A stretch of 64,000 nucleotides of DNA, taken from the NCBI RefSeq assembly GCF_036227205.1, contig NZ_CP109442.1, positions 2,852,001 to 2,916,000 on the forward strand. The letters run 5' to 3'. Each line of letters starts with the position of its first letter. Position 1 is the stretch's first letter. Of this stretch, positions 27,857-36,766 are shown piece by piece. This DNA is from Amycolatopsis sp. NBC_01480. GTDB lineage: Bacteria > Actinomycetota > Actinomycetes > Mycobacteriales > Pseudonocardiaceae. A program made the position numbers and the translations under genes. The notes under the pieces were generated by a model. That model ran no database searches, was not told the DNA's origin, and saw only the letters and a list, made by a program, of their open reading frames with translations.

Positions 27857-28968
27857 CGGGCGACCTCCAGCAACGGCACGGGACGCGGCGCCAGCCAGGC
27901 GGGCAGTGCCCCGATCAGCACGGACAACACCGGCAGGACCGGCAGCGACGGCCACTCCAGCCCGGTCGGGTACAGCCCGGCGGGACCGGCCGCGAACAGC
28001 AGCGCGCACGCCCCGACGCCGCACAGGACCACCAGCGTTTCGGGCAGCCGCCACAGGTCGGGCCGGTACGCGGTGCGCCGGACACGACGGCCGCCGAGCA
28101 CGAACCCCGCCCCCGCCACCACCAGCCCGGCCGCCAGCATCGGCAGGCCGAGCCAGGTCGACGTCCCGTCGAGCACCCCGTACACCCCGACGGCGACGCC
28201 GATCATCCCGGCGAGCACACACACCGCGATCAGCGCGCGCACCCTCGGCGCGAGGTAGCCCCGCCGCCCGTAGCCGCGCGAGTCCATCGCCGCGGCGAGC
28301 AGGAGCGAGCGGTCCATCGCGTCCGCGAGCACCGGGACGAAAATCCCCTTCACGACGCGGAAGCCGCGCGAGCGTCCCGCTCGCAACCGCCGGGCGCGCC
28401 GCACCCGCTGCACGCTCTCCACCAGCTGCGGGGCCACCGAGAGCGCGACCGTGACCGCCGTGCCCACCTCGTACAACGCCCCGGGAACAGCCTTGAGCAG
28501 GCGTTTCGGGTTCGCCAGCGCGTTCGCGGCGCCGACGCAGATGACGATCGCGGCGAGCCGCAGCCCGTCGTAGAACCCGCCCAGCAGCTCTTCGGCCGAC
28601 GTCGGCCCGAGCAGCGTGATCCCCGCGGCGGCCGCGGGCAGCGGGATGGTCGGCAGCGTGAACAGCACGTGCCCGCCGTCCTCGCCGCCGATGAGGATCC
28701 GGAACAGCACGCGCGAAGCCACGATCACCGCGCCGATGTACGCGTACAGCCGGAAGGCCAGCGCCCACGGCGCGTCCGTGCGGCGATGGGCGACCACGAA
28801 CCCGGCCACCGCGATCACCAGGCCGAGCAGCAACGGGTTCGTGGTCCGGCTCGCGGCGACGGCGAGCGCGAGCGCCCACACCCACCACGCGCCGGGGTGC
28901 AGCGCGCGGGGGCTGCCGGTCAGCGGGGCCCGCGACCGGCCGCGCGGCTCACGAGCGGTCCGCGCCAC
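27853..28968 (-). CDS. ECF transporter transmembrane component EcfT
   Basis: A 371-residue protein with several membrane segments and a cytoplasmic arginine-rich coupling region (RVRRARRLRAGRSRGFRVVKG, then MDSRGYG, an Ala-Arg-Gly-like motif contacting the ATPases). It is longer than the usual 260 residues because of two or three extra C-terminal helices, a known actinobacterial form. It overlaps the preceding transcobalamin-like gene by 20 bases. Confidence 0.88.
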   Translation of the reverse strand: MARTAREPRGRSRAPLTGSPRALHPGAWWVWALALAVAASRTTNPLLLGLVIAVAGFVVAHRRTDAPWALAFRLYAYIGAVIVASRVLFRILIGGEDGGHVLFTLPTIPLPAAAAGITLLGPTSAEELLGGFYDGLRLAAIVICVGAANALANPKRLLKAVPGALYEVGTAVTVALSVAPQLVESVQRVRRARRLRAGRSRGFRVVKGIFVPVLADAMDRSLLLAAAMDSRGYGRRGYLAPRVRALIAVCVLAGMIGVAVGVYGVLDGTSTWLGLPMLAAGLVVAGAGFVLGGRRVRRTAYRPDLWRLPETLVVLCGVGACALLFAAGPAGLYPTGLEWPSLPVLPVLSVLIGALPAWLAPRPVPLLEVAR

Positions 28969-29608
28969 GCCTGCGCCGCAGCCCCGTCACCACCCCGGCG
29001 GCCGCGATCAGCACGATCACCACGATGCCGATCACCAGCCCCCACGGGAAACCACTGTCCGAGGTGGACTGACTGGCGGGCGCCTGGGCCGGCGCGTTCG
29101 CCTGCCGGACGGGCGCGGTCCGCGGCGGCGGGTAGTCCGCGAACGCCTTGTTGTGCGCGAACGACCAGCCCTCGAAACTGCCCGCCGGCGGCTTCCAGCC
29201 CTGCACGCCGACCTGGCTCGACTCCCACTTGCCGCCGTTCGTGGCGGTCCAGAAGCTCCACGACGCGCTCTCCGGCGGCATGCCGGAGCACGACTGGTCG
29301 GCGGGCTTGCCCTCGATCTTGCAGATCAGCGCCAGCCCGTACTTGCCGGCGCCGGCCAGGTCCAGGCCCGCGTTCTGCATGGCCGTGACGCCGTTCTCCT
29401 GCGGCCCGGGCGCGCAGCGGATCAGCGTGTCACCGCCCAGGTCCTGGTAGTCGACGATCACGGTGACCCCGGTGGCGTCCGGGCAATAACCCGCGGTGCC
29501 CTTCCCGGGCACGGTCGCGGCCGCCGGGCCGGCCCCGGCCAGGCCGGCGGTGAAGAGCAGGGCACAGACGGAGAGAACTCGCCCCCAGGCGAGCGAAGGA
29601 ACAGACAT
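28949..29608 (-). CDS. secreted, membrane-anchored transcobalamin-like (DUF4430-type) protein
   Basis: A 219-residue protein with a signal peptide (residues 1-31, ending GPAAA), an extracellular domain and a C-terminal membrane helix (GLVIGIVVIVLIAAAGVVTG) with a basic RRRRG tail. The domain follows the DUF4430 pattern related to transcobalamin C-terminal domains: VTVIVDYQDLG, ENGVTAMQNAGL, ICKIEG, SWSFWTATNGGKWESSQVGV, FEGWSF. Behind a cobalamin riboswitch and in front of an ECF transporter, it probably captures corrinoids at the cell surface and passes them to the S component. That last step is inferred. Confidence 0.82.
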   Translation of the reverse strand: MSVPSLAWGRVLSVCALLFTAGLAGAGPAAATVPGKGTAGYCPDATGVTVIVDYQDLGGDTLIRCAPGPQENGVTAMQNAGLDLAGAGKYGLALICKIEGKPADQSCSGMPPESASWSFWTATNGGKWESSQVGVQGWKPPAGSFEGWSFAHNKAFADYPPPRTAPVRQANAPAQAPASQSTSDSGFPWGLVIGIVVIVLIAAAGVVTGLRRRRGADRS

Positions 29609-29611
29609 CGG

Positions 29612-29745
29612 TTGACGAACCTCGCATCGAGTCGGACCACGGCGGGCGATCCGGCTCACGGCCTCGACCAGGCCGATCACGGTTGCGGGTCAGCGCCGGA
29701 ATCACACCGGCTTCCCCCGTTCGTGGTGTAGAACGCACAGACGTT
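29612..29745 (-). promoter_or_regulatory. cobalamin riboswitch
   Basis: Read on the minus strand, the conserved core is present: GGGGGAAGCCGGTGTGATTC, then CCGGCGCTGACCCGCAACCG (about 29684-29720), and GTGAGCCGGATCGCCCGCC followed by GATGCGAGG. The 5' P1 side is near GTCTGTGCGTTCTACACC. The element ends a few bases before the ATG at 29608, which fits translational control. It shows that the downstream operon responds to B12. Boundaries are approximate. Confidence 0.88.
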
Positions 29746-29800
29746 AGCCCACCGGAGGGACCCGCAGGAAGCGAGAACGGACACACCTACACTTCCGGGC

Positions 29801-30697
29801 GTGGGACTCGGACAGCTGCGCGTCGGACTCGTCGGAACCGGTCCGTGGGCGACCACGGTGCACGCGCCCGGCCTGGCCGATCATCCCGGCACGACGCTCG
29901 CCGCCGTCTGGGCCCGCCGCGCCGACGCCGCGAAGGAGCTGGCCGACGCCCACGGGGCGATCGGCACCGATCAGCTGGACGAGCTGTTCTCGCAGGTCGA
30001 CGCGCTGGCGTTCGCCGTCCCGCCGGCCGTGCAGGCCGAGCTGGCGGTCAAGGCCGCCGAGGCGGGCAAGCACCTGATCCTGGAGAAGCCGATCGCCGCC
30101 GACCTGGCCGGCGCGCAGCGGCTCGCCGACGCCGTGGCCGCGAACGACGTCGCGTCGCTGGTCATGCTCACCCTGCGGTTCTCCACGCAGACCCGCGAAT
30201 GGCTCGAGGGCATCACCCGCGCCGGCGGCTGGCGCGGCGGCGGCGCCCGCTGGCTCTCGGGCGCGCTGCTCGGCGGCCGGTACGCGACTTCGGCCTGGCG
30301 CCAGGACACCTCCGGCGGCGCGCTCGCCGACATCGGCCCGCACGCGTTCGACCTGCTCGACGCCGCCCTCGGCCGGATCACCGACGTGCTCGCGGCCCAC
30401 CGCGGCGAGGACGACCTCTGGCAGCTGCTGCTGGCCCACGAAGGCGGCGCGACGAGCACCGCGACGCTCTCGCTGCACCTGCCGGTCCAGCCCACCGTGG
30501 TCGAGATCGCCGTTTACGGCGAGCACGGATACCGGACGCTCGGCCGTAAAGCAGGCACGGCCGGGGAGTCCTACACCGCCCTGCTGGACGACTTCGCGGC
30601 GATGATCGCGAGCGGCACCACCACTCACCCGTGCGACGTCCGCCGCGGTCTGCACCTGTCTTCGATCATCGAGCGGGCCCGCGAGCTGGCCGAGTAG
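29801..30697 (+). CDS. Gfo/Idh/MocA-family oxidoreductase
   Basis: A 298-residue NAD(P)-dependent dehydrogenase. The N-terminal Rossmann motif is RVGLVGTGPWATTVHAPG; the conserved E-K-P lysine motif is HLILEKPIA. The C-terminal domain has SGGALADIGPHAFDLLDAALG, with the catalytic Asp/His pattern of the family. Substrate unknown (sugar or inositol derivatives are typical). TACACT lies seven bases before the GTG, so the gene is probably leaderless. It is divergent from the B12 operon. Confidence 0.85.
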   Translation: MGLGQLRVGLVGTGPWATTVHAPGLADHPGTTLAAVWARRADAAKELADAHGAIGTDQLDELFSQVDALAFAVPPAVQAELAVKAAEAGKHLILEKPIAADLAGAQRLADAVAANDVASLVMLTLRFSTQTREWLEGITRAGGWRGGGARWLSGALLGGRYATSAWRQDTSGGALADIGPHAFDLLDAALGRITDVLAAHRGEDDLWQLLLAHEGGATSTATLSLHLPVQPTVVEIAVYGEHGYRTLGRKAGTAGESYTALLDDFAAMIASGTTTHPCDVRRGLHLSSIIERARELAE

Positions 30698-30955
30698 TAC
30701 ACAGGCCGTCTTCGCTAATTTCCGTTGTGAAATAAGACTTTCGCGTAAGCGCCCGGAATCCTTCCACAGGGTTGTCCACAGCATCCACTGTGGACGGTCC
30801 GCGCCTCGACCGAACCACGGGAAGCCGTTTCGCGCCACCGGAAGATCACCGAATAGTGCGGGCCACTGGGCATGCCAAGTGGATCTTGTGGTGCGAAGGT
30901 TGATCTTGGGAGGGCGGGAAGAAGCAGTTCAGAGGGGCTCTGAGAAGGGAAGCGC
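30698..30955. other. intergenic region before the VanZ-like gene
   Basis: About 258 bases with no convincing gene. A small hairpin GTCCACA...TGTGGAC is near 30774-30796. A ribosome site (GAAGGGA) precedes the next ATG. Confidence 0.5.
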
Positions 30956-31612
30956 ATGGGTGCTTTGCTGCGCGCTTTCTGGGGGATGATCCCGTTGACG
31001 GCCATCGCGCTGCCCTACGCGCTGATCAGCTGGCCCCTGCTCACGGCGAGGAGGCGGCGAAGAACCGGCATCCGCCACGCCTCCCTGACCTCCGCGGTCG
31101 ATGTCGCCACCGTGACCCTCGGCGTGCTGGTGGGCTTCCTGGTGCTGATGCCCGTGGGCGACGCCGACACGAGCACCCTCGACCTGGTCCCCGGCGCCGA
31201 CCTGTCCGACGCGCTGTCCGACGACGGCTCGCTCTGGCAGGTCATCGGCAACCTCCTGATGCTCTGTCCCCTGGGCGCGCTGCTCCCGATCCGGGTGCGG
31301 CGAATGCGTGCGGTGAGCCGGGTCGCGCTGGCCGCGATGAGCGCGTCCGTGCTGATCGAGGCACTGCAGTTCGTGATCCACAACGGCCGCGTCAGCTCCA
31401 CCGACGACGTCCTGCTCAACACCCTCGGCGCCACGATCGGCGCGGCGCTGACCCGGCGCGGCTGGCGCTGGCTCGACCTGCCGACGGCCCCGCCGCCGAT
31501 CCCGCGGCAGGTGCGGCGGACCGTCTGCGAGGCGCCGACGCTGCGGCTGCGCGTGCCGCGCTCGGTCTGGGACACGCGTTACGCCGGCGTCGGCCATCCC
31601 GAGCGGCGCTGA
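30956..31612 (+). CDS. VanZ-like membrane protein
   Basis: A 218-residue integral membrane protein of the VanZ family. About four membrane segments hold DLSDALSDDGSLWQVIGNLLML and the typical second half VLIEALQFVIHNGRVSSTDDVLLNTLGATIGA. VanZ proper raises teicoplanin resistance; most homologues have no tested function. Here there are no other van genes nearby, so a resistance role is not supported. The C-terminal 50 residues are hydrophilic. Confidence 0.85.
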   Translation: MGALLRAFWGMIPLTAIALPYALISWPLLTARRRRRTGIRHASLTSAVDVATVTLGVLVGFLVLMPVGDADTSTLDLVPGADLSDALSDDGSLWQVIGNLLMLCPLGALLPIRVRRMRAVSRVALAAMSASVLIEALQFVIHNGRVSSTDDVLLNTLGATIGAALTRRGWRWLDLPTAPPPIPRQVRRTVCEAPTLRLRVPRSVWDTRYAGVGHPERR

Positions 31613-31791
31613 AAACTCGCTTGCCCTGAGTGCCAGACTCGGGGCCGAACCCGTTTCGGCTGAAGGAACGCCTATGTTTGCCGCCGCTGCCCGCGTCGGC
31701 CGAGGTCAGGCCTGACGCGAGCTCCTCAGCGTCGCCCTAGCGCCTGCTCTGCATGCGCTCCTTCTTCGATCCCGAAAGGGTTCTCCCACTC

Positions 31792-32538
31792 GTGTCATCG
31801 GCTCTTCAGGCTTATGTCCGCACGACCGCGCCGCGCGGCCGTGACACCGAACGCGTCGGCCCGTTCCTCGCCACCTTCGCGCGGGACACCGACCACCCGA
31901 TGCTCAACTACGCGATCCCCGACGACGGCGCCACGGCGTCGCCCGCCGAGATCGCCGAGCTGACCGGGGCCTACCGCCGCCGCGGCCTGCTCCCGCGGTT
32001 CGAGTTCTTCACCGAGGCCGCCCCGGACCTCGAAGAACTCCTGGTCAAGCAGGGTTACGCACTGGAACGGCGGATCCCGCTCATGACCTGCACCCGCACG
32101 GACTTCCTCGATCGCCCCGCGCCCGACGGCGTCGGGCTGCGCTCCCCGTCGAACGAGGCCGACGCGCGCGGGATGCGTTCGGCGCAGAACGTGGCCTACG
32201 GCGAGTCCCCGGACGTGTCCGACACCGATTTGGCCAGCACACTGGCGTACGGCGATCGGGCCGTGCTCGCCGAGGACACGGCCACCGGCGAGATCATCGG
32301 CGGCGGCGTGGCGCTGGAGGTCGAGGCCGGCACCGCCGAGATCGCCGGCATCGCCGTCGCCGCCGCGTACCGGCAGCGCGGCATCGCTTCGGCCATCACC
32401 GCGCACCTCACGCGCGTCGTGTACGCGCAGGGCGGGCACGCGGCCTTCCTCACGCCCGGCGACGAGGGCATCGCCACGGTGTACCTGCGCGTCGGGTACC
32501 AGCCGGCGGGCGAGTGCGTGCACCTCTCGCTGCGCTAG
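31792..32538 (+). CDS. GNAT-family N-acetyltransferase
   Basis: A 248-residue protein of two GNAT-like halves. The C-terminal half has the acetyl-CoA loop IAGIAVAAAYRQRGIASAITAHL. The N-terminal half is degenerate. The substrate cannot be told. I prefer GTG 31792, which has AAGGG 11 bases upstream and starts at the conserved LQAYVRTTAP; an in-frame ATG lies at 31753. A family A palindrome follows the stop. Confidence 0.82.
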   Translation: MSSALQAYVRTTAPRGRDTERVGPFLATFARDTDHPMLNYAIPDDGATASPAEIAELTGAYRRRGLLPRFEFFTEAAPDLEELLVKQGYALERRIPLMTCTRTDFLDRPAPDGVGLRSPSNEADARGMRSAQNVAYGESPDVSDTDLASTLAYGDRAVLAEDTATGEIIGGGVALEVEAGTAEIAGIAVAAAYRQRGIASAITAHLTRVVYAQGGHAAFLTPGDEGIATVYLRVGYQPAGECVHLSLR

Positions 32539-32582
32539 TCGTGAGTGGCTATGACGGTTAGAACCGGCATAGCCACTCACGA
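32539..32582. repeat. dispersed palindrome family A, copy 2
   Basis: A near-perfect inverted repeat of 44 bp: TCGTGAGTGGCTATGACGG against its complement with one mismatch, centred on GGTTAGAACC. It lies between two convergent genes and could act as a bidirectional terminator. Confidence 0.85.
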
Positions 32583-32586
32583 GCAG

Positions 32587-33015
32587 TCAGTCGTCGAAGC
32601 GCCCGCCGCGGCCGCGTTTCACGTCGCCACGGCGTTTCTTCGCGGCCAGGCGGCGTTCCTTCGAGCCCCGGGAAGGCTTGGTGGGACGCCGTTTGGCCGG
32701 CGGCGGCGCGGAGGCGGCCAGCAGCATCGAGGCGAGCCGCTCGCGCGCCGCGTCCCGGTTCATCAACTGGGAGCGGTGCTCGCTGGCGGCGATGGTCAGC
32801 ACGCCGTCGACCAGCCGTCCCGAAAGCCGGGCCAGGATGCGCTCCTTCAGCTGCGGCGGGATCACCGCGGAGCCGGCCACGTCGAACGACAACTCGACCC
32901 GGGAGTCCGTGGTGTTCACGCCCTGCCCGCCCGGTCCGGACGACCGGGAGAAGCGCTCGCTCAGCTCGGCCCCGGGTACCACGAACCGGGAGCCGATCAC
33001 CACGTCCTCTGCCAC
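32587..33015 (-). CDS. arfB: peptidyl-tRNA hydrolase ArfB (ribosome rescue)
   Basis: ArfB (YaeJ) enters stalled ribosomes lacking a stop codon and releases the peptide with its GGQ loop. The 142-residue protein has SSGPGGQGVNTTDSRVEL with Gly29-Gly30-Gln31. The C-terminal tail is very basic (KRRPTKPSRGSKERRLAAKKRRGD), as needed to fill the mRNA channel. Third gene of purF-purM-arfB, 34 bases after purM. Confidence 0.95.
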   Translation of the reverse strand: MAEDVVIGSRFVVPGAELSERFSRSSGPGGQGVNTTDSRVELSFDVAGSAVIPPQLKERILARLSGRLVDGVLTIAASEHRSQLMNRDAARERLASMLLAASAPPPAKRRPTKPSRGSKERRLAAKKRRGDVKRGRGGRFDD

Positions 33016-33049
33016 CCGTCCAGTCTGTCAGGTTGCGCCAACCGCGTTT

Positions 33050-34120
33050 CTAAAAGCGCGGGTGGTCGCCCGACAGCACGGCGCGCGCGCCGTCCGGGTT
33101 CTCCGCCGGCTGCACGTCGCCGAGGATCCAGGCCGGCACGTGCCGCGCGGTGAGCACGGCCAGCGCCCGGTCGACGTCCTCGGCCGAGACGATCGCGACC
33201 ATGCCGACGCCCATGTTGAACGTCTTCTCCAGCTCGGCCCGCTCGACCTTGCCGCGCTGCCCGATCACCGCGAACACCGGCGCCGGCGTCCAGCTCCCGC
33301 GCTCCAGCCTCGCGACCAGGCCACGCGGCATCACACGCGCGAGGTTGGCCTCCAGGCCGCCGCCAGTGATGTGCGCGAACGTGCGCACCTCGGTCTCGGC
33401 GGCCAGCGCCAAGCAGTCCTTGGCGTAGATCCGGGTCGGCACCAGCAGTTCCTCGCCGAGCGTGTGGCCGAACTCCTCGACGTGCCCGTCCAGCGGCATG
33501 CGCGCGATGTCCAGCAGCACGTGCCGGGCCAGCGAGTAGCCGTTCGAGTGCAGGCCGGACGCGCCCATCGCCAGCACCACGTCGCCGGGGCGGACCCGCT
33601 CCGGGCCGAGCAGCGCGGACGCCTCGACCACGCCGACGCCGGTGGCCGACATGTCGTAGTCGTGCTCGCCCATCAGGCCCGGGTGCTCGGCCGTCTCGCC
33701 GCCGAGCAGCGCGCAGCCGGCCTGCACGCAGCCCTCCGCGATGCCGCCGACCAGCGCCGCGATCTTCTCCGGCACCACCTTGCCGACGGCGATGTAGTCC
33801 TGCAGGAACAGCGGCTCGGCGCCGGTGACCACCAGGTCGTCGACCACCATGGCGACCAGGTCGATGCCCACGGTGTCGTGCTTGTCCAGCGCCTGCGCGA
33901 CGGCGATCTTGGTGCCGACGCCGTCGGTGGACGAGGCGAGCACGGGCTCCTTCCACCGGTCGAGCTTGAGCGAGAAGAGCCCGGCGAAGCCGCCGACCCC
34001 GCCGCGGACCTCTGGTCGCGTGGCGCGCTCGGCATGTGGCTTGAGCAGCTCGACGGCTTGGTCACCGGCGTCGATGCTGACCCCGGCGGCGGCGTACGTG
34101 GCGCTCGTGGACTCGCTCAC
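33050..34120 (-). CDS. purM: phosphoribosylformylglycinamidine cyclo-ligase PurM
   Basis: The fifth step of purine synthesis: FGAM plus ATP gives AIR. The 356-residue protein has YAAAGVSIDAGDQAVELLK, STDGVGTKI (ATP site), LLGGETAEHPGLM and HITGGGLEANLARV. GTG 34120 (VSESTSATYAAAG) is chosen because AAGAGGGAG lies about ten bases upstream; the open frame reaches further but has no homology. Expressed after purF, 31 bases apart. Confidence 0.96.
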   Translation of the reverse strand: MSESTSATYAAAGVSIDAGDQAVELLKPHAERATRPEVRGGVGGFAGLFSLKLDRWKEPVLASSTDGVGTKIAVAQALDKHDTVGIDLVAMVVDDLVVTGAEPLFLQDYIAVGKVVPEKIAALVGGIAEGCVQAGCALLGGETAEHPGLMGEHDYDMSATGVGVVEASALLGPERVRPGDVVLAMGASGLHSNGYSLARHVLLDIARMPLDGHVEEFGHTLGEELLVPTRIYAKDCLALAAETEVRTFAHITGGGLEANLARVMPRGLVARLERGSWTPAPVFAVIGQRGKVERAELEKTFNMGVGMVAIVSAEDVDRALAVLTARHVPAWILGDVQPAENPDGARAVLSGDHPRF

Positions 34121-34151
34121 GGAAGCGGACTCCCTCTTGGACAAGCTGTGA

Positions 34152-35675
34152 CTAGGGACGCCGGACGGCGTCTTCGGCACCGTACCCCGCGGGGCTGACC
34201 GGGGTCGCCGCGCCATTGACCGCGTCCATGCTCTCCAGCAGGTGCTTGCCGATGAGCGCGTCGTCGGGCAGCGCGATCGGGTACTCGCCGGAGAAGCAGG
34301 CCGTGCACAGGCGCGTTTTCGGCTGCTCCGACGCCGCGACGAGGCCGTCGAGCGAGATGTAGCCCAGCGAGTCGGCTCCGATGGAGCGGCGGATGCCGTC
34401 GAGGTCGACGCCGTTGGCCACCAGTTCGGCCCGCGAGGCGAAGTCGATGCCGTAGAAGCACGGCCACCGCACCGGCGGCGACGCGATCCGGACGTGCACC
34501 TCCAGCGCGCCCGCCTCCCGCAGCATGCGCACGAGCGCGCGCTGGGTGTTGCCGCGGACGATGGAGTCGTCGACCACCACCAGGCGCTTGCCGCGGATGA
34601 CGTCGCGCAGCGGGTTCAGCTTCAGCCGGATGCCCAGCTGGCGGATGGTCTGCGACGGCTGGATGAAGGTGCGCCCGACATAGGCGTTTTTCACCAGACC
34701 GGTGCCGTACGGGATGCCCGAGCCCTGCGCGTAGCCGATCGCGGCGGGGGTGCCGGACTCCGGCACGGGCATCACCAGGTCACCGTCGGCCGGGTGCTCG
34801 AGGGCCAGGCGGCGCCCGATCTCCACGCGGGTGGCGTGCACGCTGCGGCCGGCGATGGTGGTGTCCGGGCGGGCCAGGTAGACGTACTCGAAGACGCAGC
34901 CCTTGGGGTCGGGGTTGGCGAACCGCGAGGAGCGCAGGCCCGAGGCGTCGATCGCGATCAGCTCGCCGGGCTCGACCTCGCGGACGAACGACGCGCCGCA
35001 GATGTCCAGCGCCGCCGTCTCGCTCGCCACCACCCAGCCGCGCTCCAGCCGGCCGAGCACCAGCGGGTGCACCCCGTGCGGGTCGCGCGCCGCGTACAGC
35101 GTGTTCTCGTCGGCGAAGACCAGGCAGAACGCGCCGACCAGGGTCGGCAGCAGCTCCAGGGCGGCTGCCTCGATGCCCTTGTCGGCCGCGTTCGCGGCGA
35201 GCAGCCCGCAGATCAGGTCCGAGTCGCTCGACGAGCCGGTGAGCCCGGCGTGCGGCTTCAGGCCCGCGGCGATGGTGCGCTCGCGCAGCTCCGAGGTGTT
35301 GACCAGATTGCCGTTGTGGGCAAAGGAAAGCCCGCTGCCGGTGGCAGTGGTCCGGAAGATCGGCTGCGCGTTCTCCCAGATCGTCGCGCCGGTGGTGGAG
35401 TAGCGGCAGTGGCCGACGGCGATGTGGCCCTGCAACGACTGCAGCACCTGTTCGTCGAACACCTGGCTGACCAGGCCGAGGTCTTTGAAGACCACGATCT
35501 GCGAGCCGTCGGACACCGAGATGCCCGCTGCCTCCTGCCCGCGGTGCTGCAGGGCGTACAGGCCGTAGTAGGTCAGCTTCGCGACCTCTTCCCCGGGAGC
35601 CCAGACGCCGAAGACGCCACACTCCTCGCGGGGTTCCGGGTCGGGCTGATCAGTGCTGGACGGGTCGGAAACCAC
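34152..35675 (-). CDS. purF: amidophosphoribosyltransferase PurF
   Basis: First committed step of purine synthesis: PRPP plus glutamine gives phosphoribosylamine. The protein has 507 residues. A short propeptide ends before the nucleophile Cys19 in EECGVFGVW. The glutaminase domain includes YALQHRGQEAAGI and HNGNLVNT; the phosphoribosyltransferase domain has the PRPP loop VVVDDSIVRGNT. Cysteines in the C-terminal part (CTACFSGEYP and an earlier one) match the iron-sulfur form of the enzyme. GTG start; GGGAG about ten bases upstream. Confidence 0.96.
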   Translation of the reverse strand: MVSDPSSTDQPDPEPREECGVFGVWAPGEEVAKLTYYGLYALQHRGQEAAGISVSDGSQIVVFKDLGLVSQVFDEQVLQSLQGHIAVGHCRYSTTGATIWENAQPIFRTTATGSGLSFAHNGNLVNTSELRERTIAAGLKPHAGLTGSSSDSDLICGLLAANAADKGIEAAALELLPTLVGAFCLVFADENTLYAARDPHGVHPLVLGRLERGWVVASETAALDICGASFVREVEPGELIAIDASGLRSSRFANPDPKGCVFEYVYLARPDTTIAGRSVHATRVEIGRRLALEHPADGDLVMPVPESGTPAAIGYAQGSGIPYGTGLVKNAYVGRTFIQPSQTIRQLGIRLKLNPLRDVIRGKRLVVVDDSIVRGNTQRALVRMLREAGALEVHVRIASPPVRWPCFYGIDFASRAELVANGVDLDGIRRSIGADSLGYISLDGLVAASEQPKTRLCTACFSGEYPIALPDDALIGKHLLESMDAVNGAATPVSPAGYGAEDAVRRP

Positions 35676-35832
35676 CGAGGTGCTCCCAGGAAGACGTGGT
35701 CAGGCCGACTCAAGTGTAAAGGGTGTCAAGCCGATAAACGGCGGACGCGACGTGGTTCTGCCCACTTCACCCTCGAGGTCCCGGGCCCGTGACCGGCGGC
35801 GGATCCTCGCACCGGGGACGGACCGGGCACAC

Positions 35833-36237
35833 TCACCGGGCCGGCGCCCGACGGCCGCGCCGCGCCTTGACCATGCCGATCACCCCGGCGGCCCCGGCGG
35901 CGGCGAGCCCGATCACCATGACGACGTTGCCCGCGACCGTGCCCGGGTTGGCCGAGAACAGGTTGGGCGTCAGCTGGCCGGACAGTCCGCCGACGACGAC
36001 GATCCAGAACGCGATGAGCACGCCGAACACCGGGTGCCACCACCAGCGCGAGGTGAGCAGCATCAGCAGCCCGGCCCCCACGATGAACAGGATGCCCGGC
36101 GGGAAGGCGGAAAAGCCGAACGACTTCTCGCCGTTCGCGAACTTCGCCGGGTCGGCGGCCCACTGGATCAGCAGCCCGACGATGCCGACGAGCAGGCCGG
36201 CGAACGCGATGAGGGTGTTCCGGTTGAAACGGGACAT
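35833..36237 (-). CDS. small membrane protein, 134 residues
   Basis: About four membrane segments: IAFAGLLVGIVGLLIQW, GILFIVGAGLLMLL, PVFGVLIAFWIVVVGGL and VVMVIGLAAAGAAGVIG, with a basic tail RRGRRAPAR. No family recognised. AAGGAG lies six bases before the ATG at 36237. It follows the next membrane-protein gene by 23 bases, so the two probably form a pair. Confidence 0.75.
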   Translation of the reverse strand: MSRFNRNTLIAFAGLLVGIVGLLIQWAADPAKFANGEKSFGFSAFPPGILFIVGAGLLMLLTSRWWWHPVFGVLIAFWIVVVGGLSGQLTPNLFSANPGTVAGNVVMVIGLAAAGAAGVIGMVKARRGRRAPAR

Positions 36238-36260
36238 GACGAGCTCCTTCACAAGTGGGG

Positions 36261-36629
36261 TCAACGGGTGGCGCGGAGGCCCGAGGCCACCGAAAACACC
36301 GCAGCGGCAACAAAACTGAGCACCTGCACCCAGCCGGCGGCGAAGTCGAACACTGCCGAAGGGTGGGTCAGCGTGGACCTGAACTGGGACGACGCGAACC
36401 CTCCGAAGAGGAAGAACGCGCTCATGGCGGTGGCCACCAACGGGGTGTACCGCCCTCGGACCAGCGCCACGACCACGGCGACCGCCAGGTAGACGAACGG
36501 GCCGGGCCCGTCGTAACCGGTGGCTTCGTCGGCGATGGCAGCGAGGGCCAGCGCGGCGCAAGTGGCGATCAGCAGCGACCGGTGCCGTCCGGTGGCGCGG
36601 ACGATCGCCACCCGGGTTTGCTCTGCCAT
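36261..36629 (-). CDS. small membrane protein, 122 residues
   Basis: Four predicted membrane segments, including LLIATCAALALAAIADEA and GPFVYLAVAVVVALVRG. No family recognised. GAAGGAG eight bases before the ATG supports the start. It is divergent from the two-component system and upstream of the 134-residue membrane protein; a role as a pair is inferred from spacing only. Confidence 0.72.
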   Translation of the reverse strand: MAEQTRVAIVRATGRHRSLLIATCAALALAAIADEATGYDGPGPFVYLAVAVVVALVRGRYTPLVATAMSAFFLFGGFASSQFRSTLTHPSAVFDFAAGWVQVLSFVAAAVFSVASGLRATR

Positions 36630-36766
36630 GGCCAGGTCTCCTTCAGCTGCCGGATCGGACGAGAGCCATGGTCGGCTCGGCCGGCCGGTGACCGCGTCGG
36701 ACGCAAAGCGGTCTTCGCGGCGCGGAACTACGTCAACTGACGTACTCAGGTGTCGGCACGACGCTG

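Noticed and set aside
30956..31612. VanZ-like gene as glycopeptide resistance
   Set aside because: No vanHAX, vanRS or vanY nearby; VanZ-like proteins are common without such a role.
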